Positions 42,611 through 55,380 of a stretch of 64,000 nt of DNA are shown in pieces (the first letter of the stretch is position 1; every line of letters begins with the position of its first letter). Origin of the DNA: Blasia pusilla (taxonomy: Eukaryota; Marchantiophyta; Marchantiopsida; Blasiales); assembly GCA_050084515.1 (NCBI GenBank), contig CM114272.1, positions 40,362,001 to 40,426,000 of the forward strand, in the 5' to 3' direction. Below the pieces are notes generated by a model, which was not told the origin of the DNA, ran no database searches, and saw only the letters and a program-made list of their open reading frames with translations. The position numbers and the translations under genes were made by a program.

Positions 42611-45600
42611 ATCTAGCTCCCTGATTCTTGTTTGGCATACTCCTGGTCTTTTGTCATAACTTTAGTGATAGAATATTGACTTCTGAGGTTACAATCTAAC
42701 AATTCCAGTAAGCCCTCTCTATTATTGCATAGTACGGATTACCAAATAGCGAACTTGCTTATGAGCTCTGCAAATTAGTTGCAAGCAAGCTATTTTCCTC
42801 TGACAATAACGTGTTCTCTTTGGAGAAATATGTGCATGCAAGCTCTTACTTGTTTGTAATGGAAGATGAACATACATTCCCATTTGGCACTGTACACTAT
42901 TATTTGCATTAGCTTCAAGTTTATTTAATTAAATTACATCATGAAACTTTTGTCAAATAAATTGCAATATGCTTGAATATGCATAACCTTCATAGTATCA
43001 TGTATGAGATTGCTAATTTGCGCTCATCTGTGAAGCATTTGCATATTGCTCCAAGTATGGATGGTTATGTTCTTGCAAATGGGTACTTGAAGGTTTAACG
43101 TAGACTCAAGGTTAAGCCAATTATGCTCCTAGATGCTTCTAATAAGGACTTCTCTCGAAATATGTTTAAGTATTTCTCAACTTAGCCACATTCGTGGGCT
43201 TGATAATGAGAATAGTGTAAGAGCTCAGCAAAATAGTCAACTTTGCACTCCACAATTAGCAACAACAAACAGAGCTGGAACCGTAGCATAGTCCTAACAC
43301 TCAATAATAGTATTGCACTTCCTTTATATTTTCTCGAAGCGCTTAGAAAATTTGAGTGAGGCCTTATGATGGTATACAAAATATCTAGCTTGATTCGATG
43401 GGATATTAGAAGAAAGAGGGGGAGTTTTAGATGCAAATATACTTTAATAAAAAAAATCTCCCTTCTGTTCACATTCTTGTTGGAGCTCAACGAGCTTCTC
43501 ATACATGGGTTGGCTATCATATCAAACCTCTTAGATGATTTTCTTCCATTTTGGTGTTAAGTCTAAAGTGAGAGTGATGTGCTCATGACCTATATGTACT
43601 TCTTGTGTTTATATGAGATAGATTTCAAGCAAGAAAGAGTTTCAAAGCACTTATGAGTGTAGTGTTTCCATCGTGTGCGAGCGTGGAAGTACAGTTAGTT
43701 GATTTAGAGTTGTCTTTTGAGAATAGCAATTGCTTACCATTTAGCTTGCTAAGGGATTGTAGTGAATATGTAATAACTGTTGCATGACGAGAGACATACT
43801 GACCTAGTTAATTGTGTGAAGGAACCAGGCTAGGCACAATTCAACAAGGTCTTTGAATTTCTTGAAAATATAGAAGTAGCAAGGCTTCCAAACTATAAAT
43901 CAGAAGTAGCTTTATTCTAGCCTACTTGGTACTATGTGATTGAGACGGATTGCATTGAATGAGGTTTCATGAGAGCTACGGAGCATTGTTTGCATGGGGT
44001 GTGTACAATTTTTGCGGGAATGGAAATCTAGGTGATTAATCTCACTTATTGTGAAACTATCCTCATTAAGTAATGACTACCAAGAGGGAAGATAATTAAT
44101 TTCCGACACGAGTTACGATTTTTTGTATGTTCCTTAATCAAGATTTAAAATTTACTCATGGTTTTATGTGTTTTTTTAACACGGTCAATAATCATCATTT
44201 TAGAGGTTTTCCCTTTCATGTATAGGATTATAAGTAGTACATTGGTAATGACGATCAAACCTAGAGAGATATCCCATTTGTTTGTATCTTACTAGTTGTT
44301 GCATTAATTATCTATTTTGATGGTATTCTGTTGTATGGAAAATGACAATTGCACAATTTATCACTTGTTGTTGTATGAACTAAATGGATGTAGTGCATTG
44401 AAGCTCATTAGTATGACGTGAATGATGTAGAAGTCAAAATGCTTCAAGGCAGAGAGAAAAGAAAGATACCTCATATACTAACTCTAATGGGTAAAAGCCA
44501 TCAACGACCTTTCTTTCTGGAGACTTCCTAGCAAGCAATGATGAAGAGATGGATAGTGTGGTAGTTAAGTACTCTTCTCCTCTGGAAGGATTGATTGCGC
44601 AACTCCCAACACAACAACATGTAGATTTGAAATTCCTTTCTTTCCATCTAGATTTATCTAAATTTACACAAGACAACAAATGAGCATGTCTACCACATCT
44701 TTGAAGTCAAGAAGGACTTCAAAAGGGCCTTTGAAAATATTAAGTCATTTACCATGTTAAATGAACGTTGAAAGACTTCATTTATCGTGTCGTTTAGAGC
44801 TGCTCGTTCCAGAAAGTACTAAAATGGTCTACACAAATCTGGAACAATGGTTTTGGCTAATGAAGTCTTACTTGTCTCTTGTTAGGGAGCATCCCTCTTT
44901 GCAATAAGACTATGTACATCACTACTAGTAGTTTTTTGTAAGATATAGATTTCTACATCCAAAACTGAGATATTGAGTCTTCTGGTCTTATACATAAATG
45001 GATGCGTGTGCATCGTAAATTGTATTAGACCGTAAAAATGTATACTATGCAAAATTGTGCACTAAGAGCAAATAGGTGGTTTATGTGGTTGCACGTAAAC
45101 TATTTTTCGTGAACATATTAGAAATATTCTTCATCTATGTTTTGCTTGACACAAGATTATGTCAAATGAAAGTTCCATATACTTGTTGAAGGTTTGTGAG
45201 CGCGAGGACCCAAGAAAGTTGTGATGGTCTTTCTTTATGGTAGGCTATTGCCACCCTACAAAACAATGGTAGCATATGTTTTATGGCTAGAACATGCGAT
45301 GTCAAAGATGGCTTGTAACATAGTCTAATGGCCCAATGCCATACACCTCTCTCATGTGTTTTTATTTTTTTTCTTATTCATTTTCTAGTGTTGCCACCTC
45401 TATCTCAATTTATAATGGTGGAGTTTCACTCTAGGAAAATTTACCTAATTCAAACCTTGATGCTAACTTTGCTCCGTTAAGTTGGAGTCTTGCCTATGCA
45501 AGTGCTTTTCATATTTAGTTGCAAAGATTAGAATGAATGGCAAGAGTATGCCAAATGGACATGTGAAATGTTTAGATTTGAGAATTTTTAGATTTTAGAA

Positions 45601-45639
45601 GAGTTTCATTTCAATATAGTAGATTGAGGAAGGCTAGGA
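42611..45639. other. no recognisable gene
   Basis: Old-looking AT-rich DNA. Some coding-like patches exist (43182-43560 on both strands; 44434-44679 minus) without recognised motifs. No repeats of the families described here were noticed. Confidence 0.4.
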
Positions 45640-46400
45640 TGACGAGTGTCGTGCACATACACATCGCTACACAACAAACATTGCTATCATGGAACAAACA
45701 CATAGACACACACGATCCTATGCTAACTCATGGCATCCAAACAACGAGACGAGGAGAACCAAAATATCTTCAATTAAATCAAGTAGATCTCTCATCACAT
45801 CTCATACCAATCTCTCCATGGTGTGCACTCTATCTCATGTCAAACCAAACCCACTCTCCTAATGAGAGGCTTGGATTACACACGCAAGGCAAGAAAGACC
45901 ATAGCTCCACCGCCTCATACCAAGAGGTTCAACAAAAAGAGAATGAGCTCTCAAGCTCTCTCTCCTGGAGGTATATCCCCTTCCCTCTCCCAAGCTCTCT
46001 CCTCGATAACCTATGCTCAGAGGCCACCTCCTTGGCTCTTGATCTGCTGTAGTGAGTAAAGGGCCATCTTCCAAAGTAGAAAGCCAACTATATTCCAAAT
46101 GGAAACTTACCTAAAATAGTAAGATTCTATATATGGCCAAAACGAAGGAGAAACTTGCTCTCTCAAGTTACCCATGGCCTCAACATGTCATCCTCAACCT
46201 CTTGAGGCAGCCCTCTAGTATCTCTGAAGGCTCTATACTAGATCTCGTCGATCTATCCTAAAAGACGTGATAGTTTTCGTGCACATAGACATCGCTACAC
46301 AACATACATCGTTATCACCGAATATACAGGTAAGCATGCACGATCCCATGTTAACTCATGGCATCCAAACAACGAGACGAGGAGTACCAAAATATCTCCA
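45640..46400 (-). repeat. family B 3' LTR with partial second LTR start (B6)
   Basis: The minus strand starts TGGAGATATTTTGG at 46400, proceeds to about 45775, then restarts with TGAAGATATTTTGG at 45772 and runs another ~130 bp. The duplication is direct, consistent with unequal LTR recombination or slippage. Confidence 0.75.
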
Positions 46401-46579
46401 ATCGCCCCCCTAAATTGTGGTTAAATTCCTCTAACTCCAGATAGCCATGTATCCCTATCTACCATGACATACATCTCTCGGACGCTAAGAGCAAAAAGGC
46501 CGGGTGCTCATATGGTCCCAATGTTAGTCACCTTCTTATCATCCATGTTTCAGACACAAGTCGGAATCTAGAACTCCCT

Positions 46580-46760
46580 ACTCTATGTATATCTGGGACA
46601 CATCCATCATCCCCACGAACCCTAGTGAGAGGTGGCGTCAGACATGCCCTACGCCACCCTCTCAAACATCATCACAGACTAGCATAGTGGCTGCACCACA
46701 AGCGGTACCACACAACATACATCACAAGCCTGCAAGAACTATTGCTAAGCTCGGATCAAC
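46580..46760 (-). pseudogene. PHD finger remnant (B6)
   Basis: The first pair (CMLCGTACG) and MLVCD are readable in the integrase frame after a stop; a small deletion then shifts the frame through the region of GWH..C and the last Cys pair. This fourth copy confirms that the finger is a fixed part of the family. Confidence 0.75.
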
Positions 46761-47800
46761 TGTATTGTTAATGTTAGGAAGGTGACATGACACACAGTTA
46801 CGCACATGATCCTTCCAAACCATACCATCCCGTCCCTCCAATAAGAGAACATAAAATGGCAAAACCCCACGCACCCTCAAGACAATACGCTCTACAATCA
46901 CATCCAACATCGTGGATGTCATTTGGTGCAAGTAGACATAGTCTCCTTGATGAAACCTGTGGATAGTAGGTCGATAACCACCTCCCTGAATAGTTCTATA
47001 CCTCAACGTATCTCGATGCTGCGCAATCGCCAAGTTCTCAAACGCCATGGGCATCACTCTCCAAAAAACCTAAGCCCTCTGAGAACATGCTCGCATCCAT
47101 ACATCAGGGTTATCAAGGTTCAACATCTCACCAACATCTTGACAAATGGCCGCAGGTAAATCTGGCTCTCGTCCATAAAGTAGCAAGTACGATGAGAAAG
47201 ACACTAAGCATGCCAGTTTGCTGAATCTCTATCCCATCACCAACCAAGGCAACTGGAGGTCCCTATCTACTAGATGACCTTGTTGCAAGCCATACGTGCA
47301 TAAACCTCTCTTCATCGTCTGCACAACCCTCTCTACTAGTCCCTAGTGTGTCAACACCTCAGCTAGTGCACCGTAATAACTCAACACTCAATCTAGGAAG
47401 GCATACACTACTCCCTCACTCGCCTTGTCAAGAAATGCAACCAACTCTATCCACTTTAAGAAGAGCTCGACCATCATCAACACATAATGATTATGGCACT
47501 CTGTCAAAGGCAAAGGTTTTGCAAAATCCATACTCCATCTATAACCTAAATCCATGATCGGAAGTGGATGCAACTGTGGAGTCGGAGCATTGAACGATGC
47601 CTAAACCTGATCACAAACCATGTATCTGGCAACAAATTGCTAAACGTCAGTTTGCATGCCTCGACACCAATACTGTATCTAAAGCAAGTTGTACGTCCGC
47701 TTCATTCCAAAATGACCCAACTCCTCATGGGCATGATGCACCAAACGTGCTCTCTTCGAAGGATGAGGCACTACACGCACTCTACCATCCTCCCAAACTC
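46745..47800 (-). pseudogene. integrase, family B (B6)
   Basis: The zinc finger HAHEELGHFGMKRTYNLL starts near 47735. The core reads PLPLTECHNHYVLMMVELF (near 47510) and GVVYAFLD; about 150 bp are deleted near 47345. SYLLLYGREPDLPAAI follows near 47190, and the C-terminus (MPMAFENLAIAQHRDTLR, GGGYRPTIHRFHQGDYVYL, RVRGVLPFYVLLLEG) at 47057-46800 runs in frame towards the PHD pair. Decayed by stops and the deletion. Confidence 0.87.
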
Positions 47801-48485
47801 ACAAAAAATGTGTCCCCTCCCACCGCAACCATCTGGCTTGCTGTAGGATCCGATCCCACTCTCTAGCATCCACTGTGCTCGTGATGCTACAAGTACGTAG
47901 GTAATCCAAGACCACTCCATCGTCGAGAATGTCCCGGCCACCTGTCGTCTCCTCACTCGCCTCTCGATCTAAGGACTCTCCACCAGACCTTGCCATCAAA
48001 GTCTCAGCAATCTGGCTCTCCATAGCCAACAAGCCCAAATAGGCAGACGCATGCCATCCTGCCACCAACTCCTCATCACTCTCACCATGCCAACGAGATT
48101 CAGTCGCATCTCGCTGACTCGGGCATTGGTTACGACTCAAACCATATGCATCCTCTTTGAGCGTCCTAGGTCTATGCACCACCTGGAAGTCATACTCCTG
48201 CAACAAAAGAGCCCACCTCGCAAGCTTTGTTGTAAGCTTGGCGGACTCCATCAACCACTTAATTGGTTGATGATTAGTAATAATGGTTAAGGGTTTGCCA
48301 AATAGATAACACCTAAAATGTGCAAGAGCCCACATTGCAGCCAAGCACTCATCCTCATACGAACTATACTTCGCCTCTACAACGTTGTTCAAGCGACTAG
48401 CGTAAGCTACCACGAATTCTATACTTTCATCATCATGTTGGGTGAGCACAGATCCAAGCCCCAACATGCTCCAATAAGTATGCAA
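47799..48485 (-). pseudogene. RNase H and linker, family B (B6)
   Basis: A 228-codon open frame. The RNase H part includes GLGSVLTQHDDESIEFVV, YASRLNNVVEAKYSSYEDE, CLAAMWALAHFRCYLFGK and TIITNHQPIKWLM, the standard Ty3/gypsy sequence (the DHQP Asp is Asn here), then LLLQEYDFQVVHRPRTLKED. The C-terminal 100 residues are the acidic linker to integrase, also found at the start of B5. RNase H degrades the RNA template during reverse transcription. It is the best-preserved pol block of the family. Confidence 0.9.
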
Positions 48486-49564
48486 CTAGAAAGGACGCCC
48501 CTTGATCGGTCTCCTCAATATGGGCGCAGACGTCAATTAGTCCTTGAGCAATTGAAATGCTCTCTCGTGCGCATTCCCCTAGTGCCACTCGTGATCCACC
48601 TTGGTCAACAAGGTAAGCATCTTCGCAATTGAACTGAAACCCTTCACGTACCGTTGATAGAAGTTTTTCAATCCTATGAATGCATGAACTCGACTCACAT
48701 CTCTAGGGCGTGGAATGCGTGAAATAACTTCTATCTTCGTCTATTGCACAACTAGGCCCTCTGGGTATATCGATGACCTAGGTACTCAATCTGGTTGAAG
48801 AAGAACTTGCACTAGCCTAGATGTAGCTTCAGCCCATGTAACAGCAATCGTCGAAACACCTCCTCTAGATGTCGCTCATGCTCATCAACCGTGGCGCTAA
48901 AGACTACGATATCATCAATATAACACCTAGAAAAATCAAGACCTGCCAAGATCCTATCCATAATCCTTTGAAACTCATCCGAGGCGTTCTTTGATCCAAA
49001 TGGTAAGAACCGTCATGGGTACAAGTAATCCTTCATGTGAGGATCAACGCCCCAAAATGCCATCTTCTGCCTGTCCTCCAATATGATAGGTAGTTGATGG
49101 TATCCGGCTTGAAGATCTAATGAATTGAAGCCCTTTGCATGCCCAATAGCATCAACGATCTCCTCAGGGGAGGACATTGCATACCTATCGAACTTCCTCT
49201 ACCAATTGATAGGTTGATAATCTCCACACATCCGCCTATCTGTCTAGTTTCCATGCACATCCTTCTTGGTGGGCATGACAGTGGCAGATGCATACTCTTC
49301 ATGCGACATCTCCACTAGTCTTGCTCCAACCAAGTCATGGTTCCCACTCTGAATCAGAGCCCTCTCCATTCCACTGTACCTGTAGGGTCGTTGACAGATC
49401 GGCGAGTCACTCGACAACTCAATGCAGATCCCTTGGTCCTTCAGCGTACCCAAATCATGCATGCTAAATGCAAAACACTTCCTATAACTCCTCAGGAATT
49501 GATGTATCTGGCGTCGCTCTCCTGTTGTCAACTTAGGGCCCATATCGAGCTCCCAAGTGTCCAT
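48486..49564 (-). pseudogene. reverse transcriptase, family B (B6)
   Basis: The N-terminal lead-in KLTTGERRQIHQFLRS and CFAFSMHDLGTL (49564-49244) is followed by the palm: ATVMPTKKD, DRRMCGDYQPINW, FNSLDLQAGYHQL (first catalytic Asp), FLPFGSKNA (the FG..NA box) and RCYIDDIVVFSATVDEHE with YIDD at 48922-48911. The thumb and connection follow with more stops. All the RT catalytic Asp residues remain although the frame is broken by stops and small indels. Confidence 0.9.
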
Positions 49565-49798
49565 CGTGACTACAGTAGGGTAGGACTCTCAGATGCGGGT
49601 GTCGGTGGTTACTATGATGCAACGCCGTCTCGGACAATAGAACTCGACTGCTCTCTTGCACCCAATTGTAAACTCTGATTTTCACGTGCTGTACCCATAA
49701 CCACACTCGATGTTGTGGCTATCATCTCCTGGCGTACCTGAAAAAACATCCCAAGAAGTCCAAGGGCGTCTCTCCCAATCACCCATGGTCGTGAGAGA

Positions 49799-49843
49799 AG
49801 TCTATTTTCCGCACCGCAAGCGACGCGGTGCGGAAAATAGACT
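49799..49843. repeat. hairpin at the B6 deletion junction, 19-bp perfect arms
   Basis: Arms 49799-49817 and 49825-49843 are exact reverse complements around a 7-nt loop. In B2 the matching leader (near 9868-9895) has only one arm. The second arm is an added inverted copy placed exactly where gag, protease and methyltransferase were deleted. Confidence 0.95.
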
Positions 49844-51455
49844 ACAGTGCTATCATCTCATCGACAATACATACCCTCAACTCTGGACATCCCACACATG
49901 TCTATGTTCCCTAAACCCATACATCAATGATGATCCCAACATCTGCATGAAACCCAATATCCCCAAATAACTTCCCAATATCCGAAAATCCCCAACACGT
50001 GCAAGGAAAAAGACTAGAATGGTTAACCTGACGATAAATTTTGATGTCGCTCCTCAGCAACTGCAAATCTTGACCCCAACTCGATCGTAAAGACAACTCC
50101 TTCCAATAGCAAGTCGTACTCCCCTGGTACTGACGATGCTCAAATCTCCTTGATGTGTGATGCAGGTCCAATGGTCCGATGCGGCATTGGCGGCACAGAA
50201 CGGCTACACACGGCACGACACTCGAGAATGGGGTGGGGCACTAGGCGGCATACCCTCCTCAGTCAACAAAACACAATGTGCTCCTAGTGATGGTGCGGCC
50301 CTCAGATCGAGTCGGTGCGGTGCGACCACGAGCCGCACGACGCGGAAATCGGCGGCACGTTGGGGCTATGGGCGTGACGGCACGGTACTCAATCATCGTC
50401 GAGCGGCTACAAATCATGGCATAACAAAGCGGACAGAACACTACGACCCCATCGATCCAAAAATGCAAATGGCCGGCCGCGAACACAGGAAGCCGCGACG
50501 GTCTGGGACAGAGATTTAGAGGCCCGGCTCTATGGGCGGTAGTAACGCAAGGTCGGACGCAACAGCGCACGGCTCCATGGCGGCTCAGTATTTTGTCGAC
50601 ACTCGGAGGTCCAACAATCAGGTAGCGGCCCCAAAGCGTCGACGGACCACACAACATACAATAGCGGTAGCAAGTGCACAACCAGTTTGGGGGTCTTGGA
50701 GACAATCGGCTAGGACGTGGTATGACAGACATTGTCCCCCGCCAAATTTTTAAAATTTTCAAATTTTTTTTGGTTTAACTAGAATAACCCCCGGGGAAAA
50801 TTGGATCTCCACTATCTTTCCTTGCTTGACATCCCTCCTCTTGACAGGTCTGCAAATTCAATGCCTAACCACAAATCCCTCCTAAGATTGAGGGTCAACC
50901 AAAAATGGAATCTACTCACCCTATCTCCAAATAGCTTAATTATCTCATTCTATGCACCAAGTAAACTGGTTTCTTTTTCTATCTCTCAACAAATAATTTC
51001 TACCCAAAAAATTCAAATTTTCACTCATACCTTGGAAGGGTGGCTATGGCAGCCCAGCAAAAATTATCATTACTCCGTGCTCCAATCTCCAAATTTTGCA
51101 CCGTTTCTTCATAAGTGTACACCACTTCCCAATCAAATTGGTTTCTCCATTTGATTTTCCACCAAAAATTGACAAGGACTGTCGTGAAGCCCAACGTCTC
51201 TTTCTCCCACGCAAAATTCCATAGCGCTTCCGCGCTGATTTCTCCCAACGAAAATGTAAAACCTATAAAAATACAAATCAGCAAGCTACACGGTGCTCCG
51301 AAGAGCACAGGCATGGGCCAACCTGCCCCCATACTCAATCCCTACCAAAAATTGGGCAGCGCTTCCGTGTGGCACTCTTCTACATGAAAAATTGGCAAAG
51401 GAAACATCAAAAGTGAGCGGTTGGGTGAGCACTCCCATGAACCGCTGAACGGGGA
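49844..51455 (-). repeat. leader and 5' LTR portion of B6
   Basis: The CpG-rich leader (49844-50727) aligns throughout with B2 8988-9870, and the LTR part (50745-51455) with B2 8230-8970. The LTR is interrupted by a CACTA terminus at 51456, and the rest of it is not found further right in the window. Confidence 0.8.
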
Positions 51456-54400
51456 CACTAGTACAAAAACCTCCTCTGAATGACTTAGAAAAATGACTAG
51501 ATGTTACTCAAACCGGGCCTCTGTGACTAAGTAACTACTTAACCAGACTCTAGTAATCAAAATTACTCCTAGTCATATAAGTTGTTACTAAAACTGAGGG
51601 TAGTCATATTTGAGTCTGTTTTTTTTACTCAACATAGTCACTAAATATGACTTGACCTATTCATTTTTTATGACTAGGTTAAGTCATAAAAAATGACTAG
51701 ACGAGTCATAAAGAATGACTTGTCTAGTAATAAGGAATGACTAGAAGTGTCATAAGGACTGACTATACGATTCATTAAGAATTGACTAGACGAGTCATTA
51801 ATAATCACTAGGCGAGTTATTAAGAGTGATTACTCAGAGTAATAAATAATAACTTCATGCGTCATAAAAGAATGACTAAGAGTCATTAAAATGACTTGTC
51901 CATGTCATTTACAATCCTATTCACTAACAATATCCAAATAACAATTATACTTGTCATTATGTATGACATATTGCTTTGTTGCTGACAAAAATACATACAT
52001 GAAATTGGCATTTTAGTCCATTTTGTATCCATGAATATGAATTACTCCTTCCTACCTTTCCTCCCTACACCTATCACTACTTCTCTTACATCCATGTAAT
52101 GGAGATGCCATTATGTATATGTTGTATAGTCCTAATGCTACCAGCATCGTGTGAAACACATTACTCATGTACCAACCCATCCATGTTGTAGCATCTGATC
52201 AGATTAATTTTTCACAGTAAAAAATCATTATCTATTGAAAGATACAGCTAGCAAATGTTTCTTACATCCAATTGTAGCCATGAGTCCAAAGCTACAAAGT
52301 GTATCCATATATCTTGCAATGGAATATTTTCTTCCGTTAGAAGAATGCCTAGTGAATTATAGTGAAAGATGGTCATCAATGGAAGAACACAAAATCTACT
52401 TCTGAGTGCAAACTCCCGCTCTGAAATTCTCAAAATTGAGACATGAAAATCCAAGTACATCTCAATTGTCACACTCAAAACTGAAACACAAACATCAAGT
52501 TCCTCTACTTATGAGCACAAAAGTTACAAGTATATGGAGATCGCCACACTCAAGAGGGATGTCAAAGGGAAGGTTTACTATAAAATTCTACACACAAAGC
52601 GAAGGTGCCCCTATTTATGAGAAGGCATAACAAGATGAGATGGCCATAACACTACACTATCAATGGCATCTCCAACATAGATTTGCGGTGGATCGTCAAC
52701 CATATTTTGAAATGGAAATACATATTTTTTCTTGCAGACCTCTCTCAAATGGAGAACATAATGCCCATCTGGAACATCACACCTATGGAAAGTAGAACAA
52801 CTATCATGCAAGCTGCCATTACCTACAACCATAGAGGTGTTCTCACGTGATATCAACTGCTGCATCGGAGGCACAACCGATTTCAACATCGGCTTGGTAG
52901 CCTCTCCGGTCCTCTTCCTGAGTGTCGCTCTTCTCACCACCATTGGATTTTGCAGAAGATCCAAATGATCCAACTCCATGGGTCCACCACTCCCCAACAT
53001 CCCTACACTGTCCTCATTCTCCTCTGAAAATACCGTGGCCTCCAGATTGCATCTCCGCGATGTCCTCACTTGGCGTTTGCCTACAATGGCCGTGGCCTCA
53101 TCTGTGGTCTCTACAATCACAATCAACAAGAAACTTTAACTACCCTTTCAAATAGATCATGATTTTCAGCAACTTCAATGTAAAATGCACACCATCACTA
53201 TAAACTCACATACCTGAACTCAAAGGGTCACCCGTAAACACAGTAGCATTAACCTCTCTTGTGCCTCCCTTTTTCTTTCGACCAGTTGGTGCAATACCAA
53301 CAATTGTATCTAGTCCTCTTACTGTATGAAAACCGTGGGCAGCTGTGGAAAAATTGGAGGCGAAGGCACAATAGTGACCAGTTCCGGAGAAGGTGCACTC
53401 TCCCTTGAAGGTAGTCCGGTGACTGGGTGAGGAGAGGATACAATCAACGGCATAGAGGCAAATGCTCCACTAGGAGCACAGTCTCGATCACTAAATCCAT
53501 GAGGAGAGGATACAACTCTTGAATTTTAGGATCTCTCCTTGGAACCCCTTATGTCCTCATGGTCCCTTCTCAAGCTCATGGAAATCAATTCCATCAACTT
53601 TGTAAAGTTCTCTTGTTGATTAGCAACAACAGTCTTTATGCTTGCCTCTAGCACGTCCAAGCTACTGGAGAATGCATCCATGGGATCAATTATGTAAGTC
53701 ACAAACTCAGGCAACAACTCCTCCATAGACTTTAATCGGGCAGAGATCTCTGTCAACTCAGATGTTCCTCGCGCCTGAAATACAAGACCTAGATCTCAGT
53801 CTATATCAACAAGCTTGTACTAGAAATACACTAGATTCACCTCTTCTCTAGAGCAACCAGATGTAAATACCTGCTTTGACACTGTACTTGTATCATAACT
53901 CCTATTTTTCTTTGCCTCCTCATGCACCTGCGACTTAGTAGGGGTTTTCCCCTTCTCTTTTCTGTACAACACATGTTACACGACCAAGTTCAGTCTACCA
54001 AACACCAATTTCCAAACTATGTGCATGGTGGTAATAGAAATTAAAGATGGGTCCTTCAATATTATTCATACCATGCGCTCTGCAATTGGTGCATTTCTTT
54101 TCTTCCTGTAGGGTTTGGATTGGTCACCGCTGCCCGAGTTTTGGACATCTGCTCACTCTTTGTCTTTGCACTCTCGCTCATGAAGTGCGTAAGTAATCTT
54201 CCCCATTGGTTGGGGTCTACATGATGTGGTGGGGCGACTTTTTTGCCTCCTCCAGCTTCTTTCCATGTCAGACGCAATCTAAATCTCTCCGTCTTGAGTA
54301 TTCGTTGTGCATATTCCTCCAAACATGGAACGGCCACTCCATTGCCATTGTTTCCAACATACTCCCATCTAGCAGAAATATCACTCAACACCGAATTCCA

Positions 54401-55100
54401 ATCCCCTGAGTGTTGGTCTGAGAAATTCACCATGGAGATGTCAAGCCATCACAACACTTCGGCTCTAAAATCAGCATGTCACCTATTCTTTCCTTTTGAA
54501 GTTGTGGTGATCCAACCAGAGTTGTTCACACCCACTTTTCCGACCTTCACCCCTTGTCTGGCACACTGGTCTCAGTCACTGAGTTTGGTGTGTATGTTGT
54601 CCCTACGCGTGCCCATCGCAAGCCTAGAGTCGTATAGTTTGCTGCACACAGTCAATGAAGATTACTGCCCACTTTGCAAATCTTTATGCCTACAAACAGA
54701 CTCTATGCATCGATGTCAGGTCACTTACTAATTAGTAAAAAAATGAGGAAGAAATTCTCCAAATAGGGATGATACTTCTCTATATATATGTGACTTGCTA
54801 TTGCATGCAGCCTTTGTCATTTTCACTCCTTGAGTGCATCCTAGCTCCAACCATTGAGGTTGTCCATACATTTTTGGAGTGCTATTATTGAGTCCATAAA
54901 GGTATTGGCTACTTCCAAACTGATCTTGACTATTTGGCACCGCATGATAGGGTCCCTTGGTGTAGTTGGAGAATCCACCTTGCATAGAGTCTACACATGA
55001 CATATATGTCAATGTAGTACAGATAACCTTCCCACTACAAGAGGGAATGTCTTTTTGTGGTACTTCACATGAGGCTCGTGCCACAAGTTAGCAAAGTTTG
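51456..55100. mobile_element. CACTA (En/Spm-type) DNA transposon, left end and gene
   Basis: The terminus CACTAGTACAAAAACC starts at 51456 inside the family B LTR. The next 450 bp (to about 51930) are packed with short subterminal motifs, GACTAG/ATGACT/AGTCAT in both orientations, as in CACTA elements where transposase binds. A TNP1-like gene on the minus strand follows. I could not find the right terminus, and the family B LTR does not resume in the window, so the right end is lost or rearranged. Confidence 0.85.
52600..55084 (-). pseudogene. CACTA TNP1/Ptta-type gene (intron-split or decayed)
   Basis: Minus-strand exons or blocks are 55084-54728 (Ser/Gly/Gln-rich N-terminus), 54490-54062 with WNSVLSDISARWEYVG and HHVDPNQWGRLLTHFMSES then AKTKSEQMSKTRAAV, the plant transposase Ptta/En/Spm domain (PF03004 type), 53756-53526 with a helical KSMEELLPEFVTYIIDPMD and EASIKTVVANQQENFTKLM segment, likely coiled coil, and 53129-52611 ending in DDPPQIYVGDAIDSVVLWP, the TNP1/En/Spm C-terminal domain (PF03017 type). 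In CACTA elements such proteins bind the subterminal repeats. Blocks are separated by non-coding DNA with splice-like edges, so it may be a spliced gene and not entirely broken. Confidence 0.8.
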
Positions 55101-55380
55101 TTCTAGAGATTCTGATTGTTGTACCATTGGAGTGCAACTTCACTAGTATAGTGTTAAGCTCAACACAGTTGTAGATACAATCAATAAAAGTACTTGGTGC
55201 ACCATTGGCAGCCTAAGCTTTTATGTCTACATTGGATGTAAGGAGTTTTTTACATCGAATAGCAAGGAATTGAAGTTGATGAAAGTGCTGATAAAAAATC
55301 CACTCATTAAATCATGGATGAGTTGCAAGGTTGCACGCGGACAAAGTTCGTGTCAGCAAACTTATGTCCGTGTCCACGAA
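55101..55380. other. no recognisable gene
   Basis: Mixed sequence between the CACTA gene and a GC-rich block. No conserved motif. Confidence 0.4.

Larger units (their letters stand above)
45640..51455 (-). mobile_element. Ty3/gypsy family B, copy B6 (RT to PHD, both LTR regions)
   Basis: The minus-strand order is LTR end (51455-50745), candidate PBS, leader (50727-49844), a hairpin junction, RT, RNase H, integrase, PHD remnant, PPT-like run and 3' LTR (46400-45773), followed by a second LTR start (45772-45640). Gag, protease and methyltransferase are deleted at the hairpin. The CACTA element at 51456 interrupts the 5' LTR. It is the only copy with RT and RNase H. Confidence 0.88.
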
